This document shows, in pieces, positions 38,441 to 50,020 of a stretch of 64,000 bases of DNA. Below the pieces are notes generated by a model that made no database searches, had not been told where the DNA came from, and was given only the letters and a program-made list of their open reading frames with translations. Origin of the DNA: Dendrobium chrysotoxum (Eukaryota > Streptophyta > Magnoliopsida > Asparagales > Orchidaceae); contig CM034305.1 of NCBI GenBank assembly GCA_019925795.1, positions 64,778,573 to 64,842,572 on the forward strand, given 5' to 3'. Both the position numbers and the translations under genes were made by a program. Each line of letters begins with the position of its first letter. The first letter of the stretch is position 1.

Positions 38441-38542
38441 AATCGGCAATGATCGGCAAAGACTGGCAACCATCGGCAATGATCGGCAACCAATTGGCAA
38501 CAACCGGCAACCAATCGGCAACCATCGGCGACCACCGGCAAC
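38441..38542. repeat. Decamer array, about 10 units of ATCGGCAACC type
   Basis: AATCGGCAAT, GATCGGCAAA, GACTGGCAAC, CATCGGCAAT, GATCGGCAAC and further variants with 10-12 base spacing. The partner segment of the 3' LTR is deleted, so age cannot be judged by comparison. Confidence 0.85.
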
Positions 38543-40527
38543 TAATAATCGCAATCGATAAATAATAATCAGCAAATCGAAGCCTCTGAAGATCATTTCC
38601 GGGACCTAACAACGTCCCGAAGCCCTCGACCGTCGATTATCTTTCTGGCCGGGCGAATTAAAAGGGGCGAATGCCCTCCTTACCTCCCGGCGCCGGGGAG
38701 GGGACGCCGGGAGGCTGCCAAAATTTCTTCGAAAATATCGAACTTGTACTATTCTGGGAAAATTGGAAAGCATTTAATCATAAATATGTAAATAAATAAT
38801 TTTTATCAAAATATATACTAATTTAAATTAAAATTAAACTTCAATCTATTGAACTAATCAATCTGAACTAATTGATAATTTAACTCAATTTACCAATTAA
38901 TAAAAATAATAATTAATTTTTGAAAAATAAAATTAGAATTCAAAATTTAATTGAAAACTAACGAATTGATTTAAAAGTTTAACTTACAATTGTTAACTAA
39001 CTTCTAATTTAAACCAATTTTAACTTAAATTAATTAATTGAAATTGAACAAAAAAATTAATTTGCAAACTTTTTGATAACTTAATTAAATAATTTAACTA
39101 ATTAATTGAAACTCAATTAAACCCAAAACTTTAAATCAATTTAAAAATTTATTTAAAATCAGAAATTTGACTAAAAAAATAAAATTGAAGCTTAATTAAA
39201 AGATAGATTTAATTAAATTCTAAACCTTTCAAAATAACTTAATTAATTAAGCAACTGACTTTGTTTAAATAACTAAGTAATTTAAAAATAATACATTTGA
39301 AAAAAAAATTTCAAATTTTTGAATAAACTAAATGATTAATGTTAAATTGTAAATCAAATTTAATTAAAAATAAAAACTCAATTAATTAATTAACACATCT
39401 AATTGAAATAATTAAACTAAAATCAAAACATGCCAAAGCATAAAAACATAAGATTATATGTTTTCCACTATCCAATATATGTACAAACTACCGAGCAACT
39501 CAAACAGCTCTCCAACAGCTGTCAAACACAAAAAACTCACAAGCAACTCTCCAACAAACAAGCTCCTGTAGCTACATGAGAACTTTTTAATCTGTAAGCT
39601 ACGAGCACCTGCAGGCAAACAAGCAAAAGTTAGCGCATCGAAAAAAAAATTATATATATAACTAATGCTGAAAGTAGTAAACTAACTATTGCAAGCAAAA
39701 CAAATTGTGCTGAAAGCAAAGCAACAGACTACTGTAGTAGAATTGCTACAAAACACTAAAAGTAGTGTCGAGGTGGGGAAGTGTGCAAAGATACAGTCCC
39801 ACTAAACTAAGTCCTATAGGTTACTTCTAATAGAAGCAGTAATTCCTATAGATAATTTCTTTACTAAATATATATTTATTAAGTGAATTAATCAAATTTG
39901 GCCACTTCTAATAGAAGCCGTAAGTCCAACCTCTGAGGGGAAATATTTAGGTGAAAATGACCTAACCCCTACCCTGGGCATCTTAGCCTATAAGACTAAG
40001 CTGTAAGACCCACCATCTGAGCTACTTCTAAGCGAAGCAGTAAGACCCACGTGTTAGGGAACTTCTAAATGAACGACCCTAAATCTAAAACTCAGATCTC
40101 CCAGGCATCCTAGTCTATAAGGGCTAGGTTGTAAGACCCATCATCGGGCAACTCCTAATTGGAGCCGTAAGCCCCAAACTAAACAAACTAACGTGCAACT
40201 TCTAAGGAAGCTATAAGCCCCAACCCAAACTAAAATAAACTAAAATTCACACATCTCCACTTCAGTCTATTCGGGATCCCTGAGAGGAGGCAACCCATGA
40301 CTGCTAATCAGATTCCCTGGTTAGGAGGGGTAATTAACTATAAGGGCTTGCGCTCATAGGAAGTAGAACCTAGATCTAAATAAACCCTGATACTACCCTC
40401 AGGGAAAATCTGGTTAAATATTAAACTCAATCTACCTCTGGAAAAAAATTAAAGGGAACCCTATGTTCGTGAGAGCGGGGTTCATAACCTAGAATTTAAA
40501 AAGATTTTTCTGGAGCGATCAGATTTC

Positions 40528-40545
40528 TGGCGACTCCACTGGGGA
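40528..40545 (+). other. Element 3 primer-binding site
   Basis: TGGCGACTCCACTGGGGA begins six bases after the 5' LTR. Sites of the TGGCGACTC form are typical of Ogre-type elements. The tRNA is probably an arginine tRNA by family knowledge, not proven here. Confidence 0.85.
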
Positions 40546-40673
40546 TTACTTCTCTCTCCATCTCTGGATGAAATATATACATATATATATGCTTTTTCAT
40601 AAAGTCATATTTTCTTGTGCAACAGAAGTCAGGTTAACTCTAATCCCTGCAAGTTCTATTACAGGTTACTGAA

Positions 40674-42251
40674 ATGTCGCCTGTTAAAAGTATGATGACT
40701 ATCAAGCTCGGGGAGGGATCGCGTGTCCAATTCCCCCAGACCGTGATAGATACTGGTAGATCTGGTGCCACACTGCAATTCGGAACTATTTTCGAAGTAT
40801 TCAAGTTCCTTCCTGGTGAAATTGCACCAACCAGGGAGATAATGATTGAGAATATTGTTGCACTCAGACCTTCTGTATTCTCAAGATTGTCAGTTGCACC
40901 TACTGCAATCCCTCTGGCCAAAAAGGAGGATCTTAAGCCTAGATCAAAACAAATCACTGCTAATTCTTCCGGCCAAAATGTGAACAGATCTGCTGTTCAC
41001 TATGAGAAGTTCAACACTAGGGCATCTAACATCAATAACAAGGTGCTCCCATTGGCCAAAAGAAAGGCTCACGAGCCTAAGCTGAAATCTGTTGTCATTA
41101 ATACGGCCAATTTGAAGAGGAACGAAACTGAAGTTCTTAAGGAAACTATTTTTGCTCCTGGGAGGCATGATGCTGAAGCCTCTACTTCTGGTGTCAAATT
41201 GTCAAGAAAAGCCAAAAGAAAAGCCAATGCTCGACTCAGAGCAAGCAGGTGGACAAATATCCCAACCCCAAATCAGGAGCCATTGCCTCAACCGGAGGCA
41301 AACATACCCATTTGCAATGGCTTCGAGCCATTGAGATGGGCGAAACGCAACAATGCTCGGGGTGAGCTAAAGAAGTCTTTCTGGGAGACTTCTAACCAAC
41401 AATTGCTGCCGGAAAAGAGAGAAACAGTCTCCTCCTGTCTTCACAAGCTACTGAAGGCTGTGAAGAATAAGAATTTGATACGAAACTGGAAGAAGTTGTT
41501 GAACGAAAGTGTCGTTCCAACTTCGAGAAATTCTTGGAAGAATGAGGTTTCAAAGAAACCTTATCGAGGAAGTAATAGGGGCCTTCCTCATTTCCTTAAT
41601 CCGAGAACTATGGAGCCTGGACAGCATCTAGGATTTGAAAGAAGGCAAGTGAGAAAATCCCACGGTAGTCTACACCACGAAGGCTACAGACAAAGACCCC
41701 TTCGACCATATTACAGGTCGAGTCCTGCAAAGGAACTTGTCGGTCCTAATAACCGATATCTCCCTACACCTAGGGCAAATTATTCGATGATCGCTGCAAA
41801 GAACCAGCGAGTTTGAGTACCAAAAGAGCCCAAACAAAAGAATATATTGAAGGACAATTATGAGAGCCAGGCTCATAAAATATTGCCGAAGAATGGTGAT
41901 CAAACGTCACATTCTGATAAGAAATCTCCTGCCAAGCCTACCCTAGCTGATAAGGGAAAGGCTGTTATGTACGAAGGCAACCCTGACTCTCCCATAATCC
42001 ATTGGAGGCGTCGGAATCGGTCAGAAGAAGAATATGAGGTCGGAGATGACTGCAATGTCGATCATTGGGATGAAAAAGCTTCTCTAGATGATGAGTATGG
42101 TGGGAAAACAAAAGAGGTTGAACCTATGGACGTTGAAACCATTCGGGTGGTTAGCCATACTTCCGAGCAGCCTAACCAGAGAATGTAGACTCGCCGGAAT
42201 GCAGCTGCAAACCCCCAAAATAAAGAACAAATTCGGGGTATGCAAGAATAA
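40674..42251 (+). pseudogene. Element 3 ORF1 (pre-gag protein of unknown function)
   Basis: The frame starts at ATG 40674 (MSPVKSMMTIKLGEGS) and runs to a TAA at 42249, three bases before the gag ATG. It has two internal stops, TGA at 41814 and TAG at 42186, both one base from sense codons. The product would be about 525 residues, very basic in the middle (Lys/Arg-rich, residues 90-380) and acidic near the end. I see no known enzymatic motif. An extra ORF before gag is a diagnostic feature of Ogre elements, with unknown role. The shared frame with gag raises the possibility of a read-through fusion in the ancestor. Confidence 0.75.
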
Positions 42252-42254
42252 GTA

Positions 42255-44450
42255 ATGCCTACAAATACGACACCTCCCCAATCAGAAGAGGTGGAGGAAG
42301 AGGAGGCTAGCGAAGCTGTAATAAAACTGCAACAAGAAATGCAATCTCTCCGGCGGGAAAAAGACCAGGAGATTGCTCAATTAAATGTTCTTCTGGATGA
42401 GATGAACTTTATGATGAAAGAATTGCTTGGGCAACTTGGTTTAGCGACCGCGCTTGGCAGAACACAACCTGTAAACCCCCAAGAGAATGTGGGTACTTCA
42501 GGTATTCAGGCCGCTCCTCCTAATCTAGATGTGCCTAACCAAGAAGCAGAGGTACTAGAGCCAATGCTGACAGCGCTCAAAGAAGAGGAAATAGTCAGCA
42601 AAACCCAAATTGAAAATCTTATCAATCAAAAAGTGAAAGCAGTTATTGCCGCTGAAACTGCTGAAGCTTTAGTTGGTACTGGCCGCCCGTATCCCATGGA
42701 ATACGACCACGTAAAATATCCTAAATGATACATGGTACCTTAGTTCAAAACATTTTCTGGCACAGAAAATCCTAGACAACATTTGGCCCACTTCAAGGCT
42801 ACATGCGGTAACACTGGAGGAAATGATGTCTTGTTTCTGCGTCAATTTGTTAGCAGCCTTACAGGTACGGCTTTTGAATGGTATGCCAAGTTACCAAATG
42901 ACTCGATTAAGACATTCGCCGAGCTTGAAACGATGTTCGTTAAAAGGTTCGCCGGTGCCACAAAGAAGGTGACGATTGCAGATCTTGCTCTTGAAAGAAG
43001 AAAGAAGGATGAGTTCATTACCAAATATATCACAAGGTGGAGGAATCTTAGCATGAGATGTGAGCAGCAATTGACCGAGAAACATGCTGTAGAACTCCTT
43101 CTTGGAAATATTGACGACCATATGGCTCCTTACTTAGCAATGGCCACGATCAATACCTTTCAAGAATTATTAGATCGCGTAGCTAAGTTCTAAAGGCTAC
43201 CCAAGCCTAGGGGCATCGCCTACAACTACAATAGCAATCCATCTAATAAAGGCAAACAACCCAGAATTTATGATTCAAAACGGGATGAAGTAAATACTAT
43301 GTTTACTTCTCCTCCTGATAAAAAGGAGAAAGGAGAAATGGCTACGCCTAAGATGACAAAACAGACGAAGGAAAAGCCGGCAGTCCCTTCCTTACAGGAT
43401 AAAATCAATAAGCCGTACTCTTTTAAAAGAGAATGTACTGGCAAAATCTTCCGACATGCTCTCAAGATCGGCCTACAACTACCAGAGTCTCGCCGACCAG
43501 AACAGGCCGGCATGATTAATGATCCGAATTATTATCCATACCATCGAATCATTAGTCACTCGATTGAAGATTGTTTTATATTCAAAGATTGGGTAGAAAG
43601 AAACTATCAGAGTGGTGAGCTTACACTGTCAGATAGTGTATTGGTTAATCCAAAGAAGGAGAAGACCAATGTCATTTCTTCCAGCTCTTATCAGGAAAAT
43701 GTAGGAAAAGAACCCCAACAAGATAAAGGAGGTTGGGAAACCTACATATCGAAAAAATCCAAACAAATGATGAAAGTCCTTTTGTCCATTGAGGGCATTC
43801 GTCGAAAGAACGCTTTAGAACTAGAAGTGGATCCAAGACTCCTCCGCTTGAAGAAGTCGTCTAAGGAGGATTCTACATCAACTAGAAAGAAACCCTTGAA
43901 ATATTACAAGGACCAAGGGGGAAAGGCTTCTACATCCAGATCTTAAAGAAGAAAGAAGAAGAGATTGTCAAAATAGAAGACCGAAATTCAGCGGTACATC
44001 GATTCTATCGATGAATACCAGCAACCTCCTAGGCGACCCATCATATTAAAAGATTACATGGCAAACTTACACCTCGATTCAGAATCTGAAGAAGAGACGA
44101 GTATTCTAAGAGAAACTTGTCGAGTTATAAGCCAAAGAGGTGGAAGAAATGGGAGAGGCCGAGGTGGACCTTTCAGTCTTCAAAAGACCAATTTAAAAGT
44201 CGGTCCTAAAGAAACGTGTCGTACGGCATCACCGTTTACGGACTCAGAGGAAGAACTATGTTTTCCAGATAAGAAAAATAAGAGTAAAATAACTCTTAAA
44301 AATAAATGTCCAAAACTCAGAAGCAGCTCGAATTCTGAAGAAGCTGAAGAAGTGGCAAATAAGGAAGACTCCCATGCTGAAGATGATTCATCCGAAGAAG
44401 TGACACAAATTCAGCTGAGAAGTGGAAAACAAATTCTTCCTCCACCCTAG
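42255..44450 (+). pseudogene. Element 3 gag
   Basis: ATG at 42255 (MPTNTTPPQSEEVEEEE). A coiled coil (residues 15-60: LQQEMQSLRREKDQEIAQLN) is followed by the retrotransposon gag core (PRQHLAHFKATC, AFEWYAKLPNDSIKTFAELE, 42780-43190) and a lysine-rich region. A degenerate zinc-binding motif, YYPYHRIISHSIEDCFIFK at 43528-43590, has a tyrosine where relatives have the first cysteine. Stops at 42726, 42741, 43191, 43944, 43974 and 44448 interrupt an otherwise continuous frame. Gag would form the particle coat. The end of gag versus the start of protease is not sharply marked. Confidence 0.85.
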
Positions 44451-44498
44451 AAGAAGGAAAAAGAGTAGGACAAGAATATCCAGCTCAATCAAGCGGCT

Positions 44499-45563
44499 AT
44501 GCCGCAAGATCCACCAGAGCCTAAAGTGGTCAACGCGAATGTGGATTACAATATCTTGTCTCATCTTTGTAAGCTGCCTGTATTGCTGAGTATATACGAT
44601 GCCCTTCTAATGTCCAAGGACCTTAGGGACACACTCATCAAGGCCTTACAAAATCCTGAGCAGTATGAGGGCTTATTTGCCGAGCAAACTCTAAAAGAAG
44701 CTTTATATACATAGAACACCGCTATAGTTACTTTCTGCGATAATGATCTACTCCTAGAAACGGTAGATCATAATCGACCACTCTATGTCACTACAGAGAG
44801 TAACAACGTAGAAATTAATAGAATTTTGATTGATCCAGGTTCCTCTGTCAATCTAATGAGCCTCAGAACGCTCAAAGGATTGGCCCTGGATGTTCAATAC
44901 CTAACCAAAAGCACAGTGTTCCTACAAGGATTTAATGAACAAGGCCAAAGAACCCTGGGATCCGTGGTCTTACCTCTAAGCTTTGGAGAGCTACATACAG
45001 AGGCAAGATTCCACGTAATAGATTCCAATACATCATATAAGGCACTTCTCGGAAGACCGTGGCTCCATGAGTATGGCATAGTGCCTTCAACACTTCATCA
45101 ATGCATGAAGTATAATCGAGATAATGAAGAACATTGCATTGATGGTGATGAGCAACCGTTCTTGGTACACGAAGTCAAAATTTATGATGATGCCAAGTAT
45201 TTTATAGCACAAAAGCCAAAAGACAACGTTCTTCCGAAAATTCAGGCCACCACGTCGGATAAAGAAAAGCCCAAAGATAAGGGAAAGATTAAAGTGAAGC
45301 AAATCAGCTCGGTGCCGCACCTCGGTAGTGATACCGAGGAGGACGATGATATCTCTAAAACTTTTAAACCCTTAATCATAGGGAAAAGAAAGAATGAGCT
45401 TGCAGCTGTCCCTTTTGATAAAAAGCTAATCACGCAAATAAAGTACAGTGCTCGAGCAAACCAAGTATGGAGGAAGAAGAAGAATTCCTTTATCAGCCTA
45501 AGAGTACTGTGGAATCACAAGAGGAAGGGGATCCAGGACCCAGTTCTGTATCTCAGAAATTAA
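44499..45563 (+). pseudogene. Element 3 aspartic protease region
   Basis: In the gag frame. A short helical block (44499-44711) ends at TAG 44712. The protease follows with RILIDPGSSVNLMS (active-site D-P-G in place of DTG/DNG), a flap-like region and YKALLGRPWLHEYGIVPSTL (about 45037-45090), a phrase very typical of Tat proteases. A lysine-rich linker follows to a TAA at 45561. The last 30 or so codons are probably off-frame (see the next entry). Confidence 0.85.
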
Positions 45564-45965
45564 AAAATATGTCAATTTTGATGATAACGATATCTAAAGA
45601 GCAGATATCTACAAATATCATCAAAATAGTATATATGCCGGCGGAGCATTCCAAAACACTGACGACCTCATCAAACACGAATATAGGAATATTAAAAACT
45701 TTCTATGTCCCCCCAAGAGAGGTCTCAATGAACGTGGATCCCTTTTCTACAAATCAAAGGTGATACCGCATCATGCTGCTCATGAAATAGAGTACGAAGA
45801 TGAATGGGACCACGAAGATATGTGGATAATTATTCTCAATATCCTTCACCCATTATGAGAAAACTCATGGAGAAAAATATCTTCTTCGTGCAAACGAACA
45901 AACGAGCCCGTTATTTTAGAGAACTTTGGCATAACGAGCATGCATAAAGGCCTATTGGCAATGGT
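45455..45965 (+). pseudogene. Element 3 protease-RT linker, frameshifted
   Basis: From about 45455 the plausible coding frame moves to another phase (MEEEEEFLYQPKSTVESQEE at 45467, open to 45763). Then the original frame resumes with phrases such as FFVQTNKRARYFREL (about 45883-45930) before RT. Ogre elements carry an intron between protease and RT. A donor-like CAAAG|GTGATA lies at 45760, but I could not fix an acceptor, so I do not call an intron. Confidence 0.5.
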
Positions 45966-47462
45966 TTGTCTACAACATGGGGGCTTGGATATGCTCGACA
46001 GTCATGTCTCACACGAGCAGCATCCTACCATTATCTTGAGTACCCCCAACATCTGCGTCTAACGTACGAAACCTCCTACAACATAATGGATAAGGAGGAG
46101 GGACCGCCTGAACCTGAAAATCAAGCTGAAGATCTAATAGTAGATCTGAAAGAGGCTCCAAAAGAATTTGAAGAAGGTGGTCAGGCTACAGTTGATGAAC
46201 TCAAAGAGATAAATTTGGGTACAGAAAAAGAGCCAAAGCCAACCTTTATTAGTGCGAATCTTTCGCACGATAAAGCAGAAGAGCTAAAAATATTGCTTCT
46301 TGAGTATAAAGATTGTTTCGCATGGAACTACACTGAAATGCCTGGTTTATCACCAGAGGTGGCAGTGCATAAATTCTCCATCAGCAACAAAATACAGCCT
46401 ATCAAACAGGCACCTAGGCGAATGCGACTTGAGATTGAAGAGCAAGTCATCACTGAAACTAAAAAGCTCATCGAAGCTGGCTTTATCCGAGAAGAAAAAT
46501 ATGCTGACTGGATTGCCAATATCGTCCCAGTCAAGAAGAAAAATGGCCAAATTCGTATATGTATTGATTATCGGGACCTGAATAAGGCGTGTCCAAAGGA
46601 TGACTTTCCACTTCCTAATGCAGAACTTATGGTCGATAATACGTCGAACCACGATATGTTCTCATTTATGGATGGATCGTCGGGCTATAACCAGATTAAA
46701 ATGGATCCAGACGATGAAAAGCATACTGCCTTTCGAACTCCTATAGGTATATACTGCTACAAGGTTATGCCATTTGGATTGAAGAATGCCGGGGCCACCT
46801 ATCAAAGGACGATGACCCGCATCTTTGATGATCTTATCCATAAGTATGTGGAATGCTATGTTGATGATTTAGTTGTAAAAAGTAAAGATCAATTTGAGCA
46901 TGTAGATGATCTCAAAATTGTATTTGAAAGGATTCACAAATTTAATTTGAAAATGAATCTGCTTAAATGTGCTTTTGGTGTGTCATCCGGAAAATTTCTC
47001 AGATTTATTGTACGCCATAGAGGGATAGAAATTGATCCCGATAAAATTCAAGCGATAGTGGAAATGCCACCTCCGAAAACCCTAAGACAACTTCGTTCAT
47101 TACAAGGAAGATTGGCATATATTCGGAGATTTATATCTAATCTCTTGGGTAGATGCCAACCCTTCGCACAATTAATGAAGAAAGATACTCCTTTCGTGTG
47201 GGACGAGGCTTGTCAGGAGGCGTTTAATAGCATAAAGCAATACCTGTTGAATCCTCCAATCCTTGCTGCTCCTATTCTGGGTAAACCCCTAATTTTGTAT
47301 ACAGCAGCCTTGGAGGAATCGCTCGGAGCATTGCTAGCACAAGATAATGTCGATGGCAAAGAAAATGCCCTTTACTACATTAGTCGCCGACTAATAGGGG
47401 CTGAATCAAAATATTTGCCAATTGAAAAATAGTGTTTAGCATTAAATTTTGCTACGCAAAAA
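45966..47462 (+). pseudogene. Element 3 reverse transcriptase and RNase H
   Basis: An almost intact 488-codon frame. After an acidic N-terminal linker come DCFAWNYTEMPGLSPEVAVH, KLIEAGFIREEKYADWIANI, ICIDYRDLNKACPKDDFPLP, FMDGSSGYNQIKMDPDDEKH, PFGLKNAGATYQRTM and the catalytic YVDDLVVKS (YVDD at 46857-46868). The connection and RNase H follow (LYTAALEESLGALLAQ, in which the usual TDAS acidic residue has become A). A single TAG at 47430 separates it from the following frame in the same phase. The protein would copy element RNA into DNA. Confidence 0.92.
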
Positions 47463-49520
47463 TTGCGACACTATATGTTATCTCATAAGATAACATTAAT
47501 TTCTAAAGTTGATCCATTAAAGTTTTTAATGACTAGACCCACTCTGACGGGTCGTCTAGCTAGATGGACCGTATTGCTAATGCAATTCGATATAACATAT
47601 ATGCCACAAAAGGCTGTTAAAGGACAGGCGCTAGCAGACTTTCTAGCTGCCCATCCTTTACATGTATGTTCTCCACTTAATGACGAGCTGCCAGACGAGC
47701 AGATACTCAAAGTGGAAGAGAGAATACATCTACGAGAATGGGAGCTCTATTTTGATGGAGCTTCATCAATAAAACCAGCCCGACCGCCTAAACTCCCAAT
47801 AGTTCAGGTGGGCATCGGCCTTATATTCGTAACCCCACAAGGCGGTATACTGCGATACTCATATAGCTTAATAGAACCTCGTACTAACAATGAAGCTGAA
47901 TATGAAGCTTTAATTGCGGGTCTTGAGCTTGCTATTAATATGCAAATTCAGAAACTCCATATATATGGAGATTCTCAACTCATAATTAAGCAAATAGCAG
48001 GTGCTTTTAAAATCAATAAGCTCGAGCTAATCCCGTATCGTGAACATGCTCTGAAACTTTTAGAGCAAATCCCTGAGGTAACCCTGACTAGGGTTACACG
48101 TGGTGAAAATGGTAAAGCTGATGCGTTGGCAAAGTTAGCTAAAGAAATGACAAATTCTCAAGAGGAACCAATCATTATAACTATCCAAAATAGACATGTA
48201 TTAGCTCCGGCCTCCTTACAAGACAACGAAGGAAAAGAAACACCTGAGAGCCTATATATATCAGATGAGAATGATTGGAGTGAACCATTTCTTACCTATT
48301 TCAAAGAGGGTAGATTACCGGAGGATAAATCTACTGCCTCACAAATATCTAAAAGAGCGTTAAGATATGCTTACGTAAATGACACACTATATCGTAGATT
48401 ATTTGACCAAATATGGCTACGATGTTTGGGACCTGATGAATCCCAGAAAGTCATAACTGAAGTCCATGAAGGATTGTGTGGTGCACACCAGTCCGGACCA
48501 AAAATGAAAATTAAAATCAAATGTATGGGATATTATTGGCCTAGCATGGTCAAGGATTGTCTTAGTTATGCTAAGAAATGCTATAAATGTCAGGTGCATT
48601 TCGATGTTATACATCGACCACCTAACCCGCTACATCCTACAGTAGCATCGTGGCCATTTGAAAGTTGGGGTACTGATATAATTGGTCCTATAGAGCCATC
48701 CTCTTCTTTAGGACATCGGTTCATCCTCGCTGCCACGGATTACTTCTCAAAATGGGCTGAAGCAATTCCCCTAAGAGAAGTTAAAGCAGACAATGTAATG
48801 AAATTCTTTCGGGATAACATTATCTATCGTTTTGGTGTACCACGTCAAATCATATCGGACAATGGTACCACTTTTAAAAGTGCCAAAATTTATCGATTTA
48901 TTGAACGTCATAAAATAGACTGGCGTTATTCATCGATATATAACCCGAGAGCCAATGGTTTGGCCGAAGCATTTAATAAGACTTTGGTGCTCAAGAAAAT
49001 TCTCTCTAAAAATAAGAGGGAATGGCACGATAAACTAACAGAAGCCTTATGGGCATATCGCACAACCTATAAGACTGCGACACAAGCTACTCCATATTCC
49101 CTAGTCTTCGGAACAGAGGCTATACTATCTCTTGAGGTGGAATTACCGTCACTGCGTATTGCTATGAAATACAAATTGACTCAAGAAGAAAATAATTTTC
49201 TACGATTAGAAGAACTTGAAGCTCTAGATGAAACTAGGCTTCAAGTCCAACAAAATCTAGAAATTTATAAAGCACGAATGACTAGGGCTCACGATCAAAT
49301 GGTCCGTCCTAGTAGCTTTAAGGAAGGCAAACTTGTACTAGTTCGCAAAAGGCCTATAATTCCCCACCGTCACATCGGTGGTAAGTTTAACCCAGTATGG
49401 GAGGGTTCCTTCATTATCAAAAAGGTATATGAAGGAGGAGCCTATCAACTTATAGATATTTCTGGTCAAAGGCCTATGCCACCAATTAATGGCCAATATT
49501 TAAAGAAATATTACACATAA
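47463..49520 (+). pseudogene. Element 3 RNase H end, archaeal RNase H and integrase
   Basis: A 685-codon open frame in the same phase as RT. Residues 1-75 finish the first RNase H (TGRLARWTVLLMQFDITYMP). The second, archaeal-type RNase H follows (LYFDGASS, NNEAEYEALIAGLELAI, GDSQLIIKQIAG, GKADALAKLA). Integrase comes next: HHCC zinc part (HEGLCGAH...CYKCQVH), catalytic core with GTDIIGP, SDNGTTF and NGLAEAFNKT (a DDE triad is present), and a C-terminal part with GKFNPVWEGSFII ending LKKYYT. Integrase would insert the DNA copy. Apart from the TAG just upstream this is the best preserved coding stretch in the window. No chromodomain is present, as expected for Tat. Confidence 0.92.
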
Positions 49521-49555
49521 TCTCCCAATTGACAAGATATTATGATAAAAATTTC

Positions 49556-49923
49556 TTCTGTAATACAGGATGCAATTTATATATATCTCCCTACAAGACA
49601 GGAAATGATATTTAATCTTTCCTATAATAATAGGAGATGATTTATGCATGTTCCTGCAAGGCAGGATACAAATTTACAATTCCCCCTGTAATACAAGAGG
49701 CAATTTATATATCTTCCTGAAAGGCAGGAGATAATATTTAATTTTTCCTATAACAACAGGAGATGACCCCCGTATATTCCTGTGATATAGGATATAAATT
49801 TACATGGCCCCTAATAATGCAAGGGTCACTTGACATACACCCTCCTGAAATATAGGAGGCAATTTATATATATCCTTCTGAAATGCAGGAGATATCTTTT
49901 ACACCCTCCTACAAAGATATGAG
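49556..49923 (+). repeat. Array of about 12 short palindromes in the 3' UTR
   Basis: Imperfect inverted repeats of the form TCCTG-N5-CAGGA recur at about 49556, 49588, 49620, 49652, 49685, 49715, 49746, 49778, 49807, 49841, 49874 and 49903, a spacing of roughly 32 bases. Examples are TCCTGCAAGGCAGGA and TCCTATAATAATAGGA. A higher-order repeat of about 126 bases (four palindromes) is also visible. In RNA each could form a small hairpin. Confidence 0.85.
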
Positions 49924-50020
49924 GCAATTTGTATAAAAATATCCCTTTATCAGATAACATAAGGGAATCATGAAACGGCATATTGACTTAATGATTTATC
50001 ATTATAGTTAACTGCTAAAA

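Larger units (their letters stand above)
35740..40521 (+). repeat. Element 3 5' LTR
   Basis: 4782 bp, from TGTTGAAATTC to GGAGCGATCA. It includes an 80-bp TA run (36448-36527), a GC-rich possible promoter-leader block (37370-37520), a decamer array (38441-38542), a repeated GC-rich segment (about 37936-38022 and 38640-38735), and near its end repeated phrases around GAAGCAGTAAGACCCA. Minus- and plus-strand frames in it are by-products of these repeats. Confidence 0.9.

Noticed and set aside
38354..38596. Minus-strand frames with repeated RSLPI/GCRLVAG peptides
   Set aside because: They are translations of the decamer array in the Ogre-like 5' LTR.
45564..45965. Ogre-type intron between protease and RT
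   Set aside because: A donor-like site exists at 45760 but no convincing acceptor or in-frame join could be found by eye; frameshift decay is the simpler reading.
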